Source: Methanomicrobiales archaeon
Lineage (GTDB): Archaea > Halobacteriota > Methanomicrobia > Methanomicrobiales > JACTUA01
Direction of reading: 5' to 3'
Length of the DNA: 12,797 nt
Assembly (NCBI GenBank): GCA_028678965.1
Contig: JAJRCM010000013.1
Span: 1 to 12,797, forward strand
Under the pieces are notes generated by a model, which ran no database searches, was not told the DNA's origin, and was given only the letters and a program-made list of their open reading frames with translations. Below, one piece after another: positions 6,753-12,797 of this stretch (its first letter is position 1; every line of letters starts with the position of its first letter). The translations under genes were made by a program, and so were the position numbers.

Positions 6753-6787
6753 CAAATAACAATACGTCCCAGCACCACTTTCTGAGT

Positions 6788-6970
6788 ATGGAAGCCCGGT
6801 TGTTCGATGTAGTTATCGGCGTCATCACCATCATTTTTTTTATTCTACTCCTCTTTGTCCTCCAGGGACCGAGAGACACCCCCAGCGGGTATGGATATAT
6901 TATCGCCCTGATTCTCTTTATTGTCGTCATGAGCGTTGCAGGATATTTTATCAACGAAAAAATTACCTGA
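6788..6970 (+). CDS. Small two-helix membrane protein
   Basis: A 60-residue protein of unknown function with two hydrophobic segments (about 8-26 and 36-54) joined by a short polar turn, LQGPRDTPSGYGY, and a charged tail NEKIT. It is too small for an enzyme and resembles short conserved membrane proteins of methanogens in general form. It lies alone, divergent from the ThiN gene and tail to tail with PriL, separated from the PriL stop by 33 nt. No clear ribosome-binding site precedes the ATG. A weak AT-rich box about 30 nt upstream would fit a leaderless message. Confidence 0.65.
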   Translation: MEARLFDVVIGVITIIFFILLLFVLQGPRDTPSGYGYIIALILFIVVMSVAGYFINEKIT

Positions 6971-7003
6971 ACGGAACTGGATGGTATCAATGGTGAGGAC
7001 AGA

Positions 7004-8080
7004 TCAATCCCCTGTATCCCGTTCTTTTTCATCACGCTGAGGAGGTTTTTGGGGTGAGACACTACCGGGGGTTGAGATCTCCTTTTCTTTTTCCCCTTTC
7101 TTCTTCTTTATCAAGTAAAAATTCAGAGGATGATTCACATGCTCGCAGAGCGATTCCCGTTGGATGCAGAAGCCATAGGTTCTCATAGTCGCACAGGAGG
7201 GAGCGGTATACTCGGTCCCTCTTCCCCCGGTAATGTGATCCACCTGATACATGGTCTTTTCCACATCAAAATCAGGTGCGCGGCAATAGAGTTCGACAAT
7301 TTCCTGAACCGTCAAGCCGATAGCATTGAGAAAAGCAGTGATAGCAAACCGTCCCTGATGGGGAATATTCGTTCCTGCCGTGATGGCAGTAATCAGTGCA
7401 TTGATGCATGGTGGGAAGCAGGATTCATCCACTTCCCCGAACTGCTGGAGAATCTGCTCCTGGTAAGAGGCGGTGATGGCGGAGAGTACCGGGGCAATAG
7501 TGGTGCAGAGTTCCTTAGTCACGGGAAGGGGGAGCTGTCGCTGGAGGATCACCCGTATTTTTTCCCGCAACAACTCCTCGAGGTCCCCGGGTTCGAGCTG
7601 TACCCATCCATGATCGAGAATGCGATTGACGAGCCGCCACCGGTCATCCCGTAACGAAGCAGCGAGTTCCACGTATTCGGTCACCCGCAACCGATTGGTC
7701 GAGGGATCCAGTCCCACCTGGTTGATGACAAAGGTGCGCAGCTCAGGACGTTCTTCACTGAGAAACCGGTAGACCCGAGCTGCCTCAAAGCGGGCATGCC
7801 GTTCGGTCACCCCCCGTTCACCGATACAGGAGACAATGACCCTGGCAAGACCATAACTGAAGAGGTCGTTCTCAGCATCCTGCAGACTTTCTTCCGGTCC
7901 TTCCTTTTTCTGACGGATGGCCGCTATTACTCGTTCCCCCGCCCGGTTCAGGACACTCCGGCCATAATTACTCTGGATGAACTGCTCGAATGAGGGGGCA
8001 CGTTTACTCACATATTCCTGCGATTCTTTTAAAAAAGGGTATTTTGCCAGATCCTTCAGATCAAGGACAAGAAGTGTCAC
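7004..8080 (-). CDS. priL: DNA primase large subunit
   Basis: PriL is the non-catalytic iron-sulphur subunit of archaeal primase; with PriS it makes RNA primers for replication. The 358-residue protein has an N-terminal helical half (LDLKDLAKYPFLKES near the start) and the C-terminal cluster domain. Likely [4Fe-4S] ligands are Cys225 in FPPCI, Cys296 in PSCATM, Cys305 in YGFC and Cys312 in LCEH. The GRFAITAFLNAIG and APDFDVEKTMYQV stretches are also typical. The last 34 residues are a Lys/Glu-rich tail outside the conserved domain. The start is a GTG whose bases overlap the PCNA stop (GTGA), so the two are translated together. Confidence 0.93.
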   Translation of the reverse strand: MTLLVLDLKDLAKYPFLKESQEYVSKRAPSFEQFIQSNYGRSVLNRAGERVIAAIRQKKEGPEESLQDAENDLFSYGLARVIVSCIGERGVTERHARFEAARVYRFLSEERPELRTFVINQVGLDPSTNRLRVTEYVELAASLRDDRWRLVNRILDHGWVQLEPGDLEELLREKIRVILQRQLPLPVTKELCTTIAPVLSAITASYQEQILQQFGEVDESCFPPCINALITAITAGTNIPHQGRFAITAFLNAIGLTVQEIVELYCRAPDFDVEKTMYQVDHITGGRGTEYTAPSCATMRTYGFCIQRESLCEHVNHPLNFYLIKKKKGEKEKEISTPGSVSPQKPPQRDEKERDTGD

Positions 8081-8820
8081 TCTGCCTCAATGCGGGGCGC
8101 AAGGAGATAATCAATCCGCCCCTTCCCCTCAGCAATATCAAAGGAGAATTTCACCGGGTGATTGACCCCGAGATGAACTTCCACATTCTCCGCCTTTCCC
8201 ATGACCTTTCCCATATCCTTTAGATAATCAAGGGAGAAGAGGGATCGGACCTCAACGAGAGAGAGTGAGGAGAGCTCACTCTTGTGCAGTTCAAGCCTGA
8301 TGGTATCGGTATCTCCCTCAGCCATCATATAAAATATCTGGTTGGCAGGGTCAATTCCAAGAGCAATTTTATCAGATACCATCGCTGCAGCACGGATTGC
8401 GGAATAGAGTGCCTCTCCTGAGAGCACTACGTTCCCTGGAAGCTCGATAGTGGGGGGGTTTGGATCCTTGCGGATGGTGTTGACATCGAGAAGGGTGATG
8501 GCATAGTGATATTTGCCGAACGCCATCTCCATTTTGTGTCCTCCTTCCGGGAACTGGAGACGTAATGTATCACCCTTGCTCATCATCCCCATCATATTCT
8601 TGAGTTTGGCGATATCGATGCCCAGTTCTTCCTTGGTTGCCTGGTATGACTCAAATGCCTCTTTTTTCAGCGCTAGTGAGACCATAGCCACATTTGCCGT
8701 ATCCACCGCCCTCGTATACAAGGTGTCTGTTTCAACATGGAGACGGCACTCGGTCACCAGTGCTGCAACCGCATCGATGGATTCCCTGAATATATCTGCA
8801 TCAATCGTTGCTTTTAACAT
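8077..8820 (-). CDS. pcn: DNA polymerase sliding clamp PCNA
   Basis: PCNA forms a trimeric ring that holds DNA polymerase and other repair and replication proteins on DNA. The 247 residues match the usual 245-250. The first domain begins MLKATIDADIF, with LHVETDTLYTRAVDTANVAMVSL following. The second domain has the HKSELSSLSL and YLKDMGKVMGKAENVEVHLG segments, and the end reads GRIDYLLAPRIEAE. The frame is open further upstream, but the ATG at 8820 begins the conserved start and has AAGGGG 6 nt before it. PriL overlaps its stop codon. A TATA-like box lies about 35 nt upstream, in the region shared with the divergent rlmE. Confidence 0.95.
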   Translation of the reverse strand: MLKATIDADIFRESIDAVAALVTECRLHVETDTLYTRAVDTANVAMVSLALKKEAFESYQATKEELGIDIAKLKNMMGMMSKGDTLRLQFPEGGHKMEMAFGKYHYAITLLDVNTIRKDPNPPTIELPGNVVLSGEALYSAIRAAAMVSDKIALGIDPANQIFYMMAEGDTDTIRLELHKSELSSLSLVEVRSLFSLDYLKDMGKVMGKAENVEVHLGVNHPVKFSFDIAEGKGRIDYLLAPRIEAE

Positions 8821-8851
8821 CTGAAACCCCTTAACAAACTCTATTATTAAC

Positions 8852-8864
8852 CTTATAAATATTA
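8852..8864. promoter_or_regulatory. Shared AT-rich promoter core for PCNA-PriL and rlmE-moaA
   Basis: On the minus strand TTTATAAG is centred about 36 nt before the PCNA ATG. On the plus strand TATAAATATT overlaps it and would start rlmE transcription near 8885-8890 with a leader of about 45 nt. One AT-rich element may therefore serve both operons. Confidence 0.45.
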
Positions 8865-8930
8865 ATGATAGCATATCCGATTGCACAGATTGCAACGGAG
8901 CGTTTTTCGAGGCCAGAGGTTCCTCCCACC

Positions 8931-9512
8931 ATGTCGTCCCGCTGGGCAGATGACCAATTACACCGAAAAGCAAAGAAGGAAGGCTACCGTTCCCGAGCAG
9001 CCTATAAGTTCCATGAGATTCAGCGGAGGTACCACCTCGTCAGGCGGGATGACAACGTAATTGATCTTGGTGCCGCTCCCGGCAGCTGGCTTCAGGTGAT
9101 CCGCTCACTCACTGACGGCATGGTGATGGGCATTGACCTGAACTATATTCCTCCGCTGGATGGTGTGAGATTACTCACCGGTGACTTCTCCAGCCCCGAG
9201 ATCACCTCACGGGTTCACGCTGAGGTGCCGGTGGTGAATGTGGTAGTGTGTGATGCTGCACCGAAGCTGTCCGGAAACCACAGCTATGATCAGGCACGCG
9301 CTATTGCTATTGGGGAGGAAGCCCTTCGGTTTACCGATCAGCTCTTGAAGCGGGGGGGGAACTTTGTGGTAAAATCGTTCCAAGGGGATATGTTTGATCA
9401 ACTCGTTGGAAAGGTGCGGGAAAAATTTCTGGCGGTTCATCTCTTCAGGCCCAACTCGACACGGAAAGGCAGTTCGGAAATCTACATCATCGCGAAAAAT
9501 TACAGAGGGTAA
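8931..9512 (+). CDS. rlmE: 23S rRNA 2'-O-ribose uridine methyltransferase (RlmE/FtsJ)
   Basis: RlmE/FtsJ enzymes use S-adenosylmethionine to methylate a 2'-hydroxyl in the A-loop of large-subunit rRNA. The 193 residues show the whole family pattern. SRAAYKF contains the first catalytic lysine (Lys26), VIDLGAAPGSW (43-53) is the SAM-binding motif, CDAAPKLSG holds Asp108, FVVKSFQG holds Lys148, and SSEIYIIA holds Glu183; together these give the K-D-K-E tetrad. The frame is open 22 codons further up, but those bases overlap the promoter core, and MSSRWADDQ is the usual start. moaA follows after 5 nt. Confidence 0.94.
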   Translation: MSSRWADDQLHRKAKKEGYRSRAAYKFHEIQRRYHLVRRDDNVIDLGAAPGSWLQVIRSLTDGMVMGIDLNYIPPLDGVRLLTGDFSSPEITSRVHAEVPVVNVVVCDAAPKLSGNHSYDQARAIAIGEEALRFTDQLLKRGGNFVVKSFQGDMFDQLVGKVREKFLAVHLFRPNSTRKGSSEIYIIAKNYRG

Positions 9513-9517
9513 CAGGC

Positions 9518-10393
9518 GTGCTCATCGATACCTACGGGCGACCGGTCACAAATCTACGCGTCAGTCTCACCCCACGGTGCAACCTGCGGTGCATATACTG
9601 TCATGCCGAAGGCGAGAGTTCACCACGAAAGGAGCTCCCTACTGACCAGCTCGTTGAGATCCTCAGAGTCGCCAAGAGGCTTGAAATTCGCAAGGTAAAG
9701 TTCACCGGAGGGGAACCGCTGCTCAGACCTGACGTCTGCGATATCATCGCTGCAGTTCCCGAGGGCCTCGAATCTTCCATGACCACGAACGGAACACTCC
9801 TTGCCGACATCGCTGCCGACCTGAAAGCGGCAGGGCTTTCACGAGTGAACATCAGCTTGGATAGCCTAGATAGGGAGCGGTATCGGAGGATAACCGGGCG
9901 TGATCGGCTTGATGAAGTGCTCGCCGGCGTCGAGGCTTCCCTTGATGCAGGATTAACCCCGGTCAAACTGAATATGGTCCTCCTCCAGGGAATGAATGAA
10001 GATGAGGTGGACCAGTTCCTTGAGTATATCAGGAGAAAGAAGGGACTTATGCTCCAGCTGATAGAACTTATGGAGTTCAATGATTGCTCTCTCCATGGCG
10101 ATATTGGAAGGATCGAAGAGCGTCTCGCACAGCATGCGGATCAGGTTATCACCCGGAGGATGCATCACCGGAAGAAATATTGCATGGATGGAGCTGAGGT
10201 GGAGGTGGTTCGACCACTCCATAATACTGAGTTCTGTGCCTATTGCAATCGCCTACGGGTTACCTCTGATGGTAAACTCAAGCCATGCCTCCTCCGATCC
10301 GATAATCTTGTCGATATTCGGAATAAGTCTGGTGCTGAACTCGAGGCATTGTTTGCCGAAGCAGTGCAGAAAAGAGTGCCCTATTTCCAATGA
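9518..10393 (+). CDS. moaA: GTP 3',8-cyclase MoaA
   Basis: MoaA is a radical-SAM enzyme that begins molybdopterin (or tungstopterin) synthesis from GTP; methanogens need the cofactor for formylmethanofuran and formate dehydrogenases. The 291 residues carry the radical-SAM motif CNLRCIYC (Cys21, 25, 28), FTGGEPLLR (62-70), and the second cluster CAYC...C (Cys240, 243, 257) near the C-terminus. The start is a GTG, with GAGGG inside the end of rlmE as its ribosome-binding site. The gene lies 5 nt after rlmE and is probably co-transcribed. The protein ends PYFQ and has no C-terminal Gly-Gly, which bacterial MoaA needs; I believe this is common in archaeal forms. Confidence 0.94.
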   Translation: MLIDTYGRPVTNLRVSLTPRCNLRCIYCHAEGESSPRKELPTDQLVEILRVAKRLEIRKVKFTGGEPLLRPDVCDIIAAVPEGLESSMTTNGTLLADIAADLKAAGLSRVNISLDSLDRERYRRITGRDRLDEVLAGVEASLDAGLTPVKLNMVLLQGMNEDEVDQFLEYIRRKKGLMLQLIELMEFNDCSLHGDIGRIEERLAQHADQVITRRMHHRKKYCMDGAEVEVVRPLHNTEFCAYCNRLRVTSDGKLKPCLLRSDNLVDIRNKSGAELEALFAEAVQKRVPYFQ

Positions 10394-10432
10394 CTTTTAT
10401 CCTTCTTACTTCCTGCTGACAGGTAGAACAGC

Positions 10433-10440
10433 TATATTTT
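10433..10440 (+). promoter_or_regulatory. Box A for the 10467 gene
   Basis: TATATTTT is centred 31 nt before the ATG at 10467, in the 73-nt gap after moaA, and implies a leader of only a few bases. Confidence 0.5.
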
Positions 10441-10466
10441 TTACAGCCCTTTCCCTACTATAGTGC

Positions 10467-10976
10467 ATGCAGGAATCCAATGAATATACACGGGTTTTAC
10501 AATATCTCTACGGAAAATCGTTAATCCTTCATGATACCGCAGATTTTAACCCTGTTCTTTATTTTTATTTCATCGATTCACTTGCCCATCTGGATTATAC
10601 CATCAGCGTGATGGCGTATAATTTCCAGTCCATACGCAATGAGATGTCCCGGCAGTATCTCAGGTGGAGGATTGATGAGGAGGAAAAAGGCGAGAGGGCA
10701 TACTTCGGGGAATTTATCAACTGGTTGAGGGAGGAACATCCGGAAAAGTTCGATACGCTCCCGGTGATCTGGGCACTGGTCTATGATGACCAGAGTCCGG
10801 CAGAGTATCGCAGTTTCCGCCTAATCATTGACCCTGATAGCAACCAGGCACCCCCTCCTGCGTTCTTTATTACTGCTATCGATGAATTCTATGAACCGGA
10901 GTTCCTGAAGAGCCTGTATAACGGTGCCTCCCTCGCCACCCTCTTCGACGAATTCTCCGGCACGAGAAAGCGCTGA
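10467..10976 (+). CDS. Conserved-looking protein of unknown function
   Basis: I do not recognise this 169-residue protein. It is soluble and acidic, has no signal peptide or cysteine, and is rich in aromatic residues, for example NPVLYFYFIDSLAHLDY near residue 30. A charged helical region (about 60-85, RWRIDEEEKGERAYFGEF) is followed by a beta-like part with RSFRLIIDPDSNQ and a C-terminal helix with ATLFDEFSG. Its own TATA-like box lies upstream, and the M20 peptidase gene begins 11 nt after its stop, so the two form a likely operon. Nothing in it points to a defined reaction. The coherent composition and tight spacing support a real gene. Confidence 0.7.
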   Translation: MQESNEYTRVLQYLYGKSLILHDTADFNPVLYFYFIDSLAHLDYTISVMAYNFQSIRNEMSRQYLRWRIDEEEKGERAYFGEFINWLREEHPEKFDTLPVIWALVYDDQSPAEYRSFRLIIDPDSNQAPPPAFFITAIDEFYEPEFLKSLYNGASLATLFDEFSGTRKR

Positions 10977-10987
10977 TCGTGGTCTGT

Positions 10988-12169
10988 ATGCGTATCGCCG
11001 ATCTGTGCAGCGACCTCGTCCACCTCAGGAGTGAGAATCCTCCTGGTGACACCCGAACGGTGGTCCACTACCTTCATACCTTTCTCGAGAGTCTTGGCGT
11101 CAAAGCACAGGTCGTCGAAGGGGATTCAACCCGCTGGAACCTTGTGTTCTGCCCAGATCCCCAGGGACTACTTCTCTGCGGTCATATAGATACGGTACCG
11201 GTATCGCCTAATGGATGGTCCCACCAGCCATTCTCTGGTCTCCAGAAAGATGGGTATATCTGGGGACGGGGAAGCAGCGATATGAAAGGGGGGTGTGCAG
11301 CCCTCCTTGCCGCGATCCAGTCACTGGTTGAACGGGATGAGGAGCCATGGATGAATCTCGCTTTTGTCTGTGATGAAGAGACCGGAGGGGAATTCGGTAT
11401 CCGATACCTTCTCGCGAAAAAAATATTCAATCCCCGCGATTGCCTGATTGCCGAGCCAACTCCGCCAATGAACCCGAGTGTCGGTCAGAAAGGTCTCTGC
11501 CGGCTTGATATTTCGTTCGAAGGAGTCCCAGGCCATGGGTCGCTTCATCCCGTGGTGGGGCGGAGTGCGGTGATGGAAGCAGTTGAGCTGATCACCTACC
11601 TAAAGGAGATGCATGAGCGTGAATACCTGGCGACAGGTGAACTCGGCACCCTCATCGAGCGTTCTGCGGCCGTGCTCCAGGAGGTCTTCGGGGTTACCGA
11701 CGGGAAGAAGGTGCTCCAGCACATCACCTTCAATCCCGGAACCATCCACGGCGGGGAGAAAGTAAATGTGGTTGCCCAGCACTGCCAGCTGGGGCTCGAT
11801 CTCCGTATCCCGTGGGGGTACACCGTTGACCAGCTGATCGGCGAGATCTCCGCACACGCCCCCCATGCCACCGTCGTGGGAAGGGACTGTTCTGATCCCA
11901 ATTATACCTCCCCGCAATCTCCCCTGGTCAGCCTCATCTGCCGTGAGGTCGAGAGAGTGATGGGGAAACCGGCAGTTCCCATCGTCCAGTGGGCGGCAAG
12001 CGATGCGAAGTTCCTCCGTGACCAGGGCTGCCAGGTGGTGGAGTATGGCCCCGGCGAGCTCCCCACCCTCCATGCTATCGATGAACGTATCTCCATCGAA
12101 GGACTGGAATCAGCAGCGACAATATATGCAGGATTCCTGGACAGGTACCGCAATCTGTACCATTCTTGA
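10988..12169 (+). CDS. M20 family metallopeptidase/deacylase (DapE/ArgE-like)
   Basis: A two-zinc hydrolase of the M20 family, whose members include DapE, ArgE and carboxypeptidases. Counting from the ATG, the 393 residues show metal and catalytic positions in order: CGHIDTVP (His66, Asp68), GRGSSDMKGG (Asp98), CDEETGG (Glu130 catalytic, Glu131 metal), AEP (Glu156) and LPTLHAIDE (His362). The dimerisation insert has the usual PGHGS histidine (His183). The start is set at ATG 10988; an in-frame GTG at 10979 is the alternative, and neither has a strong ribosome-binding site. The gene follows the 10467 gene by 11 nt. DapE would fit the nearby dapA, dapB and asd, but methanogens usually use DapL, so the substrate stays open. 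Confidence 0.88.
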   Translation: MRIADLCSDLVHLRSENPPGDTRTVVHYLHTFLESLGVKAQVVEGDSTRWNLVFCPDPQGLLLCGHIDTVPVSPNGWSHQPFSGLQKDGYIWGRGSSDMKGGCAALLAAIQSLVERDEEPWMNLAFVCDEETGGEFGIRYLLAKKIFNPRDCLIAEPTPPMNPSVGQKGLCRLDISFEGVPGHGSLHPVVGRSAVMEAVELITYLKEMHEREYLATGELGTLIERSAAVLQEVFGVTDGKKVLQHITFNPGTIHGGEKVNVVAQHCQLGLDLRIPWGYTVDQLIGEISAHAPHATVVGRDCSDPNYTSPQSPLVSLICREVERVMGKPAVPIVQWAASDAKFLRDQGCQVVEYGPGELPTLHAIDERISIEGLESAATIYAGFLDRYRNLYHS

Positions 12170-12288
12170 GTAAAAAAGCGACAATATCCTCCTCAATCTT
12201 TCTCATTCGGGAAATGATAACCATTTTATGATGAGAGGTGTACATTACAGGGATATTCCGCAATACCATTCGCCATGTCTATCGCCAT

Positions 12289-12360
12289 GTCCCGGTGGGG
12301 TAGTGGACATCCTGGAAGCCTGCGGAGCTTTCGACCCGGGTTCGAGTCCCGGCCGGGGCG
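12289..12360 (+). tRNA. tRNA-Arg (anticodon GCG)
   Basis: The 72-nt sequence folds as a full cloverleaf. The acceptor arm gtcccgg pairs with ccggggc, with one U-G pair at the second position and discriminator G. The D arm is GGGT/ATCC with an AGTGGAC loop. The anticodon stem GAAGC/GCTTT closes the 7-nt loop CTGCGGA, and the T arm is CCGGG-TTCGAGT-CCCGG. U33 precedes the anticodon GCG at 12322-12324, which reads CGC and CGU as arginine. The A in the D-loop after GG also fits arginine identity. The 3' CCA is not encoded, and no intron is seen. Confidence 0.93.
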
Positions 12361-12538
12361 TCTATTTTGGTAATGGGGAAATTAAGACGTATCCATTTAG
12401 CTCTGGTGACATTAGTGCAAGAGGATGAAGAAGAGAGATGGTATGAGGGACAAAGAAGGAGAGAAAACACCCCCGGTTATCATCCTCTCCTAACACTTGG
12501 TCAGGTGAAATACGTTCGAATACTTTGACGCCAACCGT

Positions 12539-12545
12539 AAAAAAA
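12539..12545 (-). terminator. T7 run after the M42 aminopeptidase gene
   Basis: On the minus strand TTTTTTT begins 10 nt beyond the stop codon at 12555-12557, a typical archaeal U-rich stop signal. The rest of 12361-12554 shows no gene; it holds a 9-nt inverted repeat at 12420-12428 and 12480-12488 of uncertain meaning. Confidence 0.4.
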
Positions 12546-12554
12546 GAATTTCGT

Positions 12555-12797
12555 TTACAACTTCGGTTTTCCCTTGAGCGCTTCGGTAAGGAGCTGAATT
12601 GATCCATCGAGATCGGCAAGATCCACCACTTCAACGGGGGAGTGGATGTAACGGGTGGGAACGCTCAAAGTGGTACTGGGGATGCCTCCCTTGGTCAGGT
12701 GAATGGCGGTCGCATCAGTAGTGCCACCTGAACCCACTTCCAGCTGGACGGGGATTTTATGGGCATCCGCGGTTGTCTTCAGCCACTCGACCATCGC
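12555..12797 (-). CDS. M42 family aminopeptidase (C-terminal part)
   Basis: The C-terminal 80 residues of an M42 glutamyl aminopeptidase/endoglucanase-type metallopeptidase, the family of self-compartmentalised TET peptidases. The frame is open to the right edge, so the start lies outside the window. GSGGTTDATAIHL matches the family's conserved GGTDA region, and VPTRYIHSPVEVVDLADL contains the last zinc-binding histidine (IHSP) and the typical ending. Such enzymes trim peptides after the proteasome. A T7 run follows the stop. The gene is tail to tail with the tRNA-Arg and M20 genes. Confidence 0.9.
   Translation of the reverse strand, partial: AMVEWLKTTADAHKIPVQLEVGSGGTTDATAIHLTKGGIPSTTLSVPTRYIHSPVEVVDLADLDGSIQLLTEALKGKPKL

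Noticed and set aside
7130..7654. Plus-strand reading frame of 174 codons
   Set aside because: It is antisense to the conserved cluster domain of PriL and shows no motif of its own.
8821..8973. 51-codon upstream extension of PCNA
   Set aside because: It runs through the promoter region and into rlmE; the family start and the ribosome-binding site are at 8820.
11600..12073. Minus-strand reading frame of 157 codons
   Set aside because: It is antisense to the M20 peptidase, whose active-site residues are intact.
1..12797. Mobile elements, CRISPR arrays, phage or defence genes
   Set aside because: No regularly spaced repeats, transposase or integrase motifs, or terminal inverted repeats were found on reading both strands by eye.

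Overview
This window reads as ordinary core chromosome of a methanogenic euryarchaeon, most likely of the order Methanomicrobiales. The order is my inference from the look of the proteins; no search was run. It is clearly archaeal: it carries the chromatin protein Alba, ribosomal protein S17e, the primase large subunit PriL, the PCNA sliding clamp, a ThiN-type thiamine-phosphate synthase domain, and TATA-like (box A) promoters 25-35 nt ahead of several starts. No insertion sequence, phage gene, integrase, CRISPR array or toxin-antitoxin pair was seen.

Layout. Positions 3-368 hold the 3' end of a DUF1624 membrane acyltransferase gene on the plus strand. From 6667 down to 515 there is a long minus-strand block, read right to left: a stand-alone ThiN protein, ribosomal protein S17e, dapA, dapB (8-nt overlap), a two-cluster ferredoxin, asd, Alba, a secreted protein of unknown function, and a thioredoxin-CcdA fusion that moves thiols across the membrane. 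A small two-helix membrane protein (6788-6970, plus) diverges from the ThiN gene across a region with a clear inverted repeat. PCNA and PriL (8820 to 7004, minus) form a two-gene replication operon with overlapping stop and start. This operon is divergent from rlmE-moaA (8931-10393, plus) around a shared AT-rich promoter core. Next on the plus strand come an unrecognised 169-residue protein, an M20 metallopeptidase and a tRNA-Arg(GCG). The window ends inside an M42 aminopeptidase on the minus strand.

How the genes work together. Asd, DapA and DapB make aspartate semialdehyde and turn it into tetrahydrodipicolinate, the start of diaminopimelate/lysine synthesis. The M20 enzyme could in principle be a DapE, but methanogens commonly use the DapL aminotransferase and do not need DapE, so its substrate is left open. 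PCNA/PriL serve replication, RlmE and S17e the ribosome, MoaA molybdopterin (or tungstopterin) synthesis, and ThiN thiamine synthesis.

I do not see a new multi-gene system. The points most worth a second look are an apparent insertion right after the Schiff-base lysine of DapA, the stand-alone ThiN with its key residues intact, the inverted repeat beside a TATA-like box at 6725-6760, the TTG-started ferredoxin lying in the same frame as dapB, and the thioredoxin-CcdA fusion.
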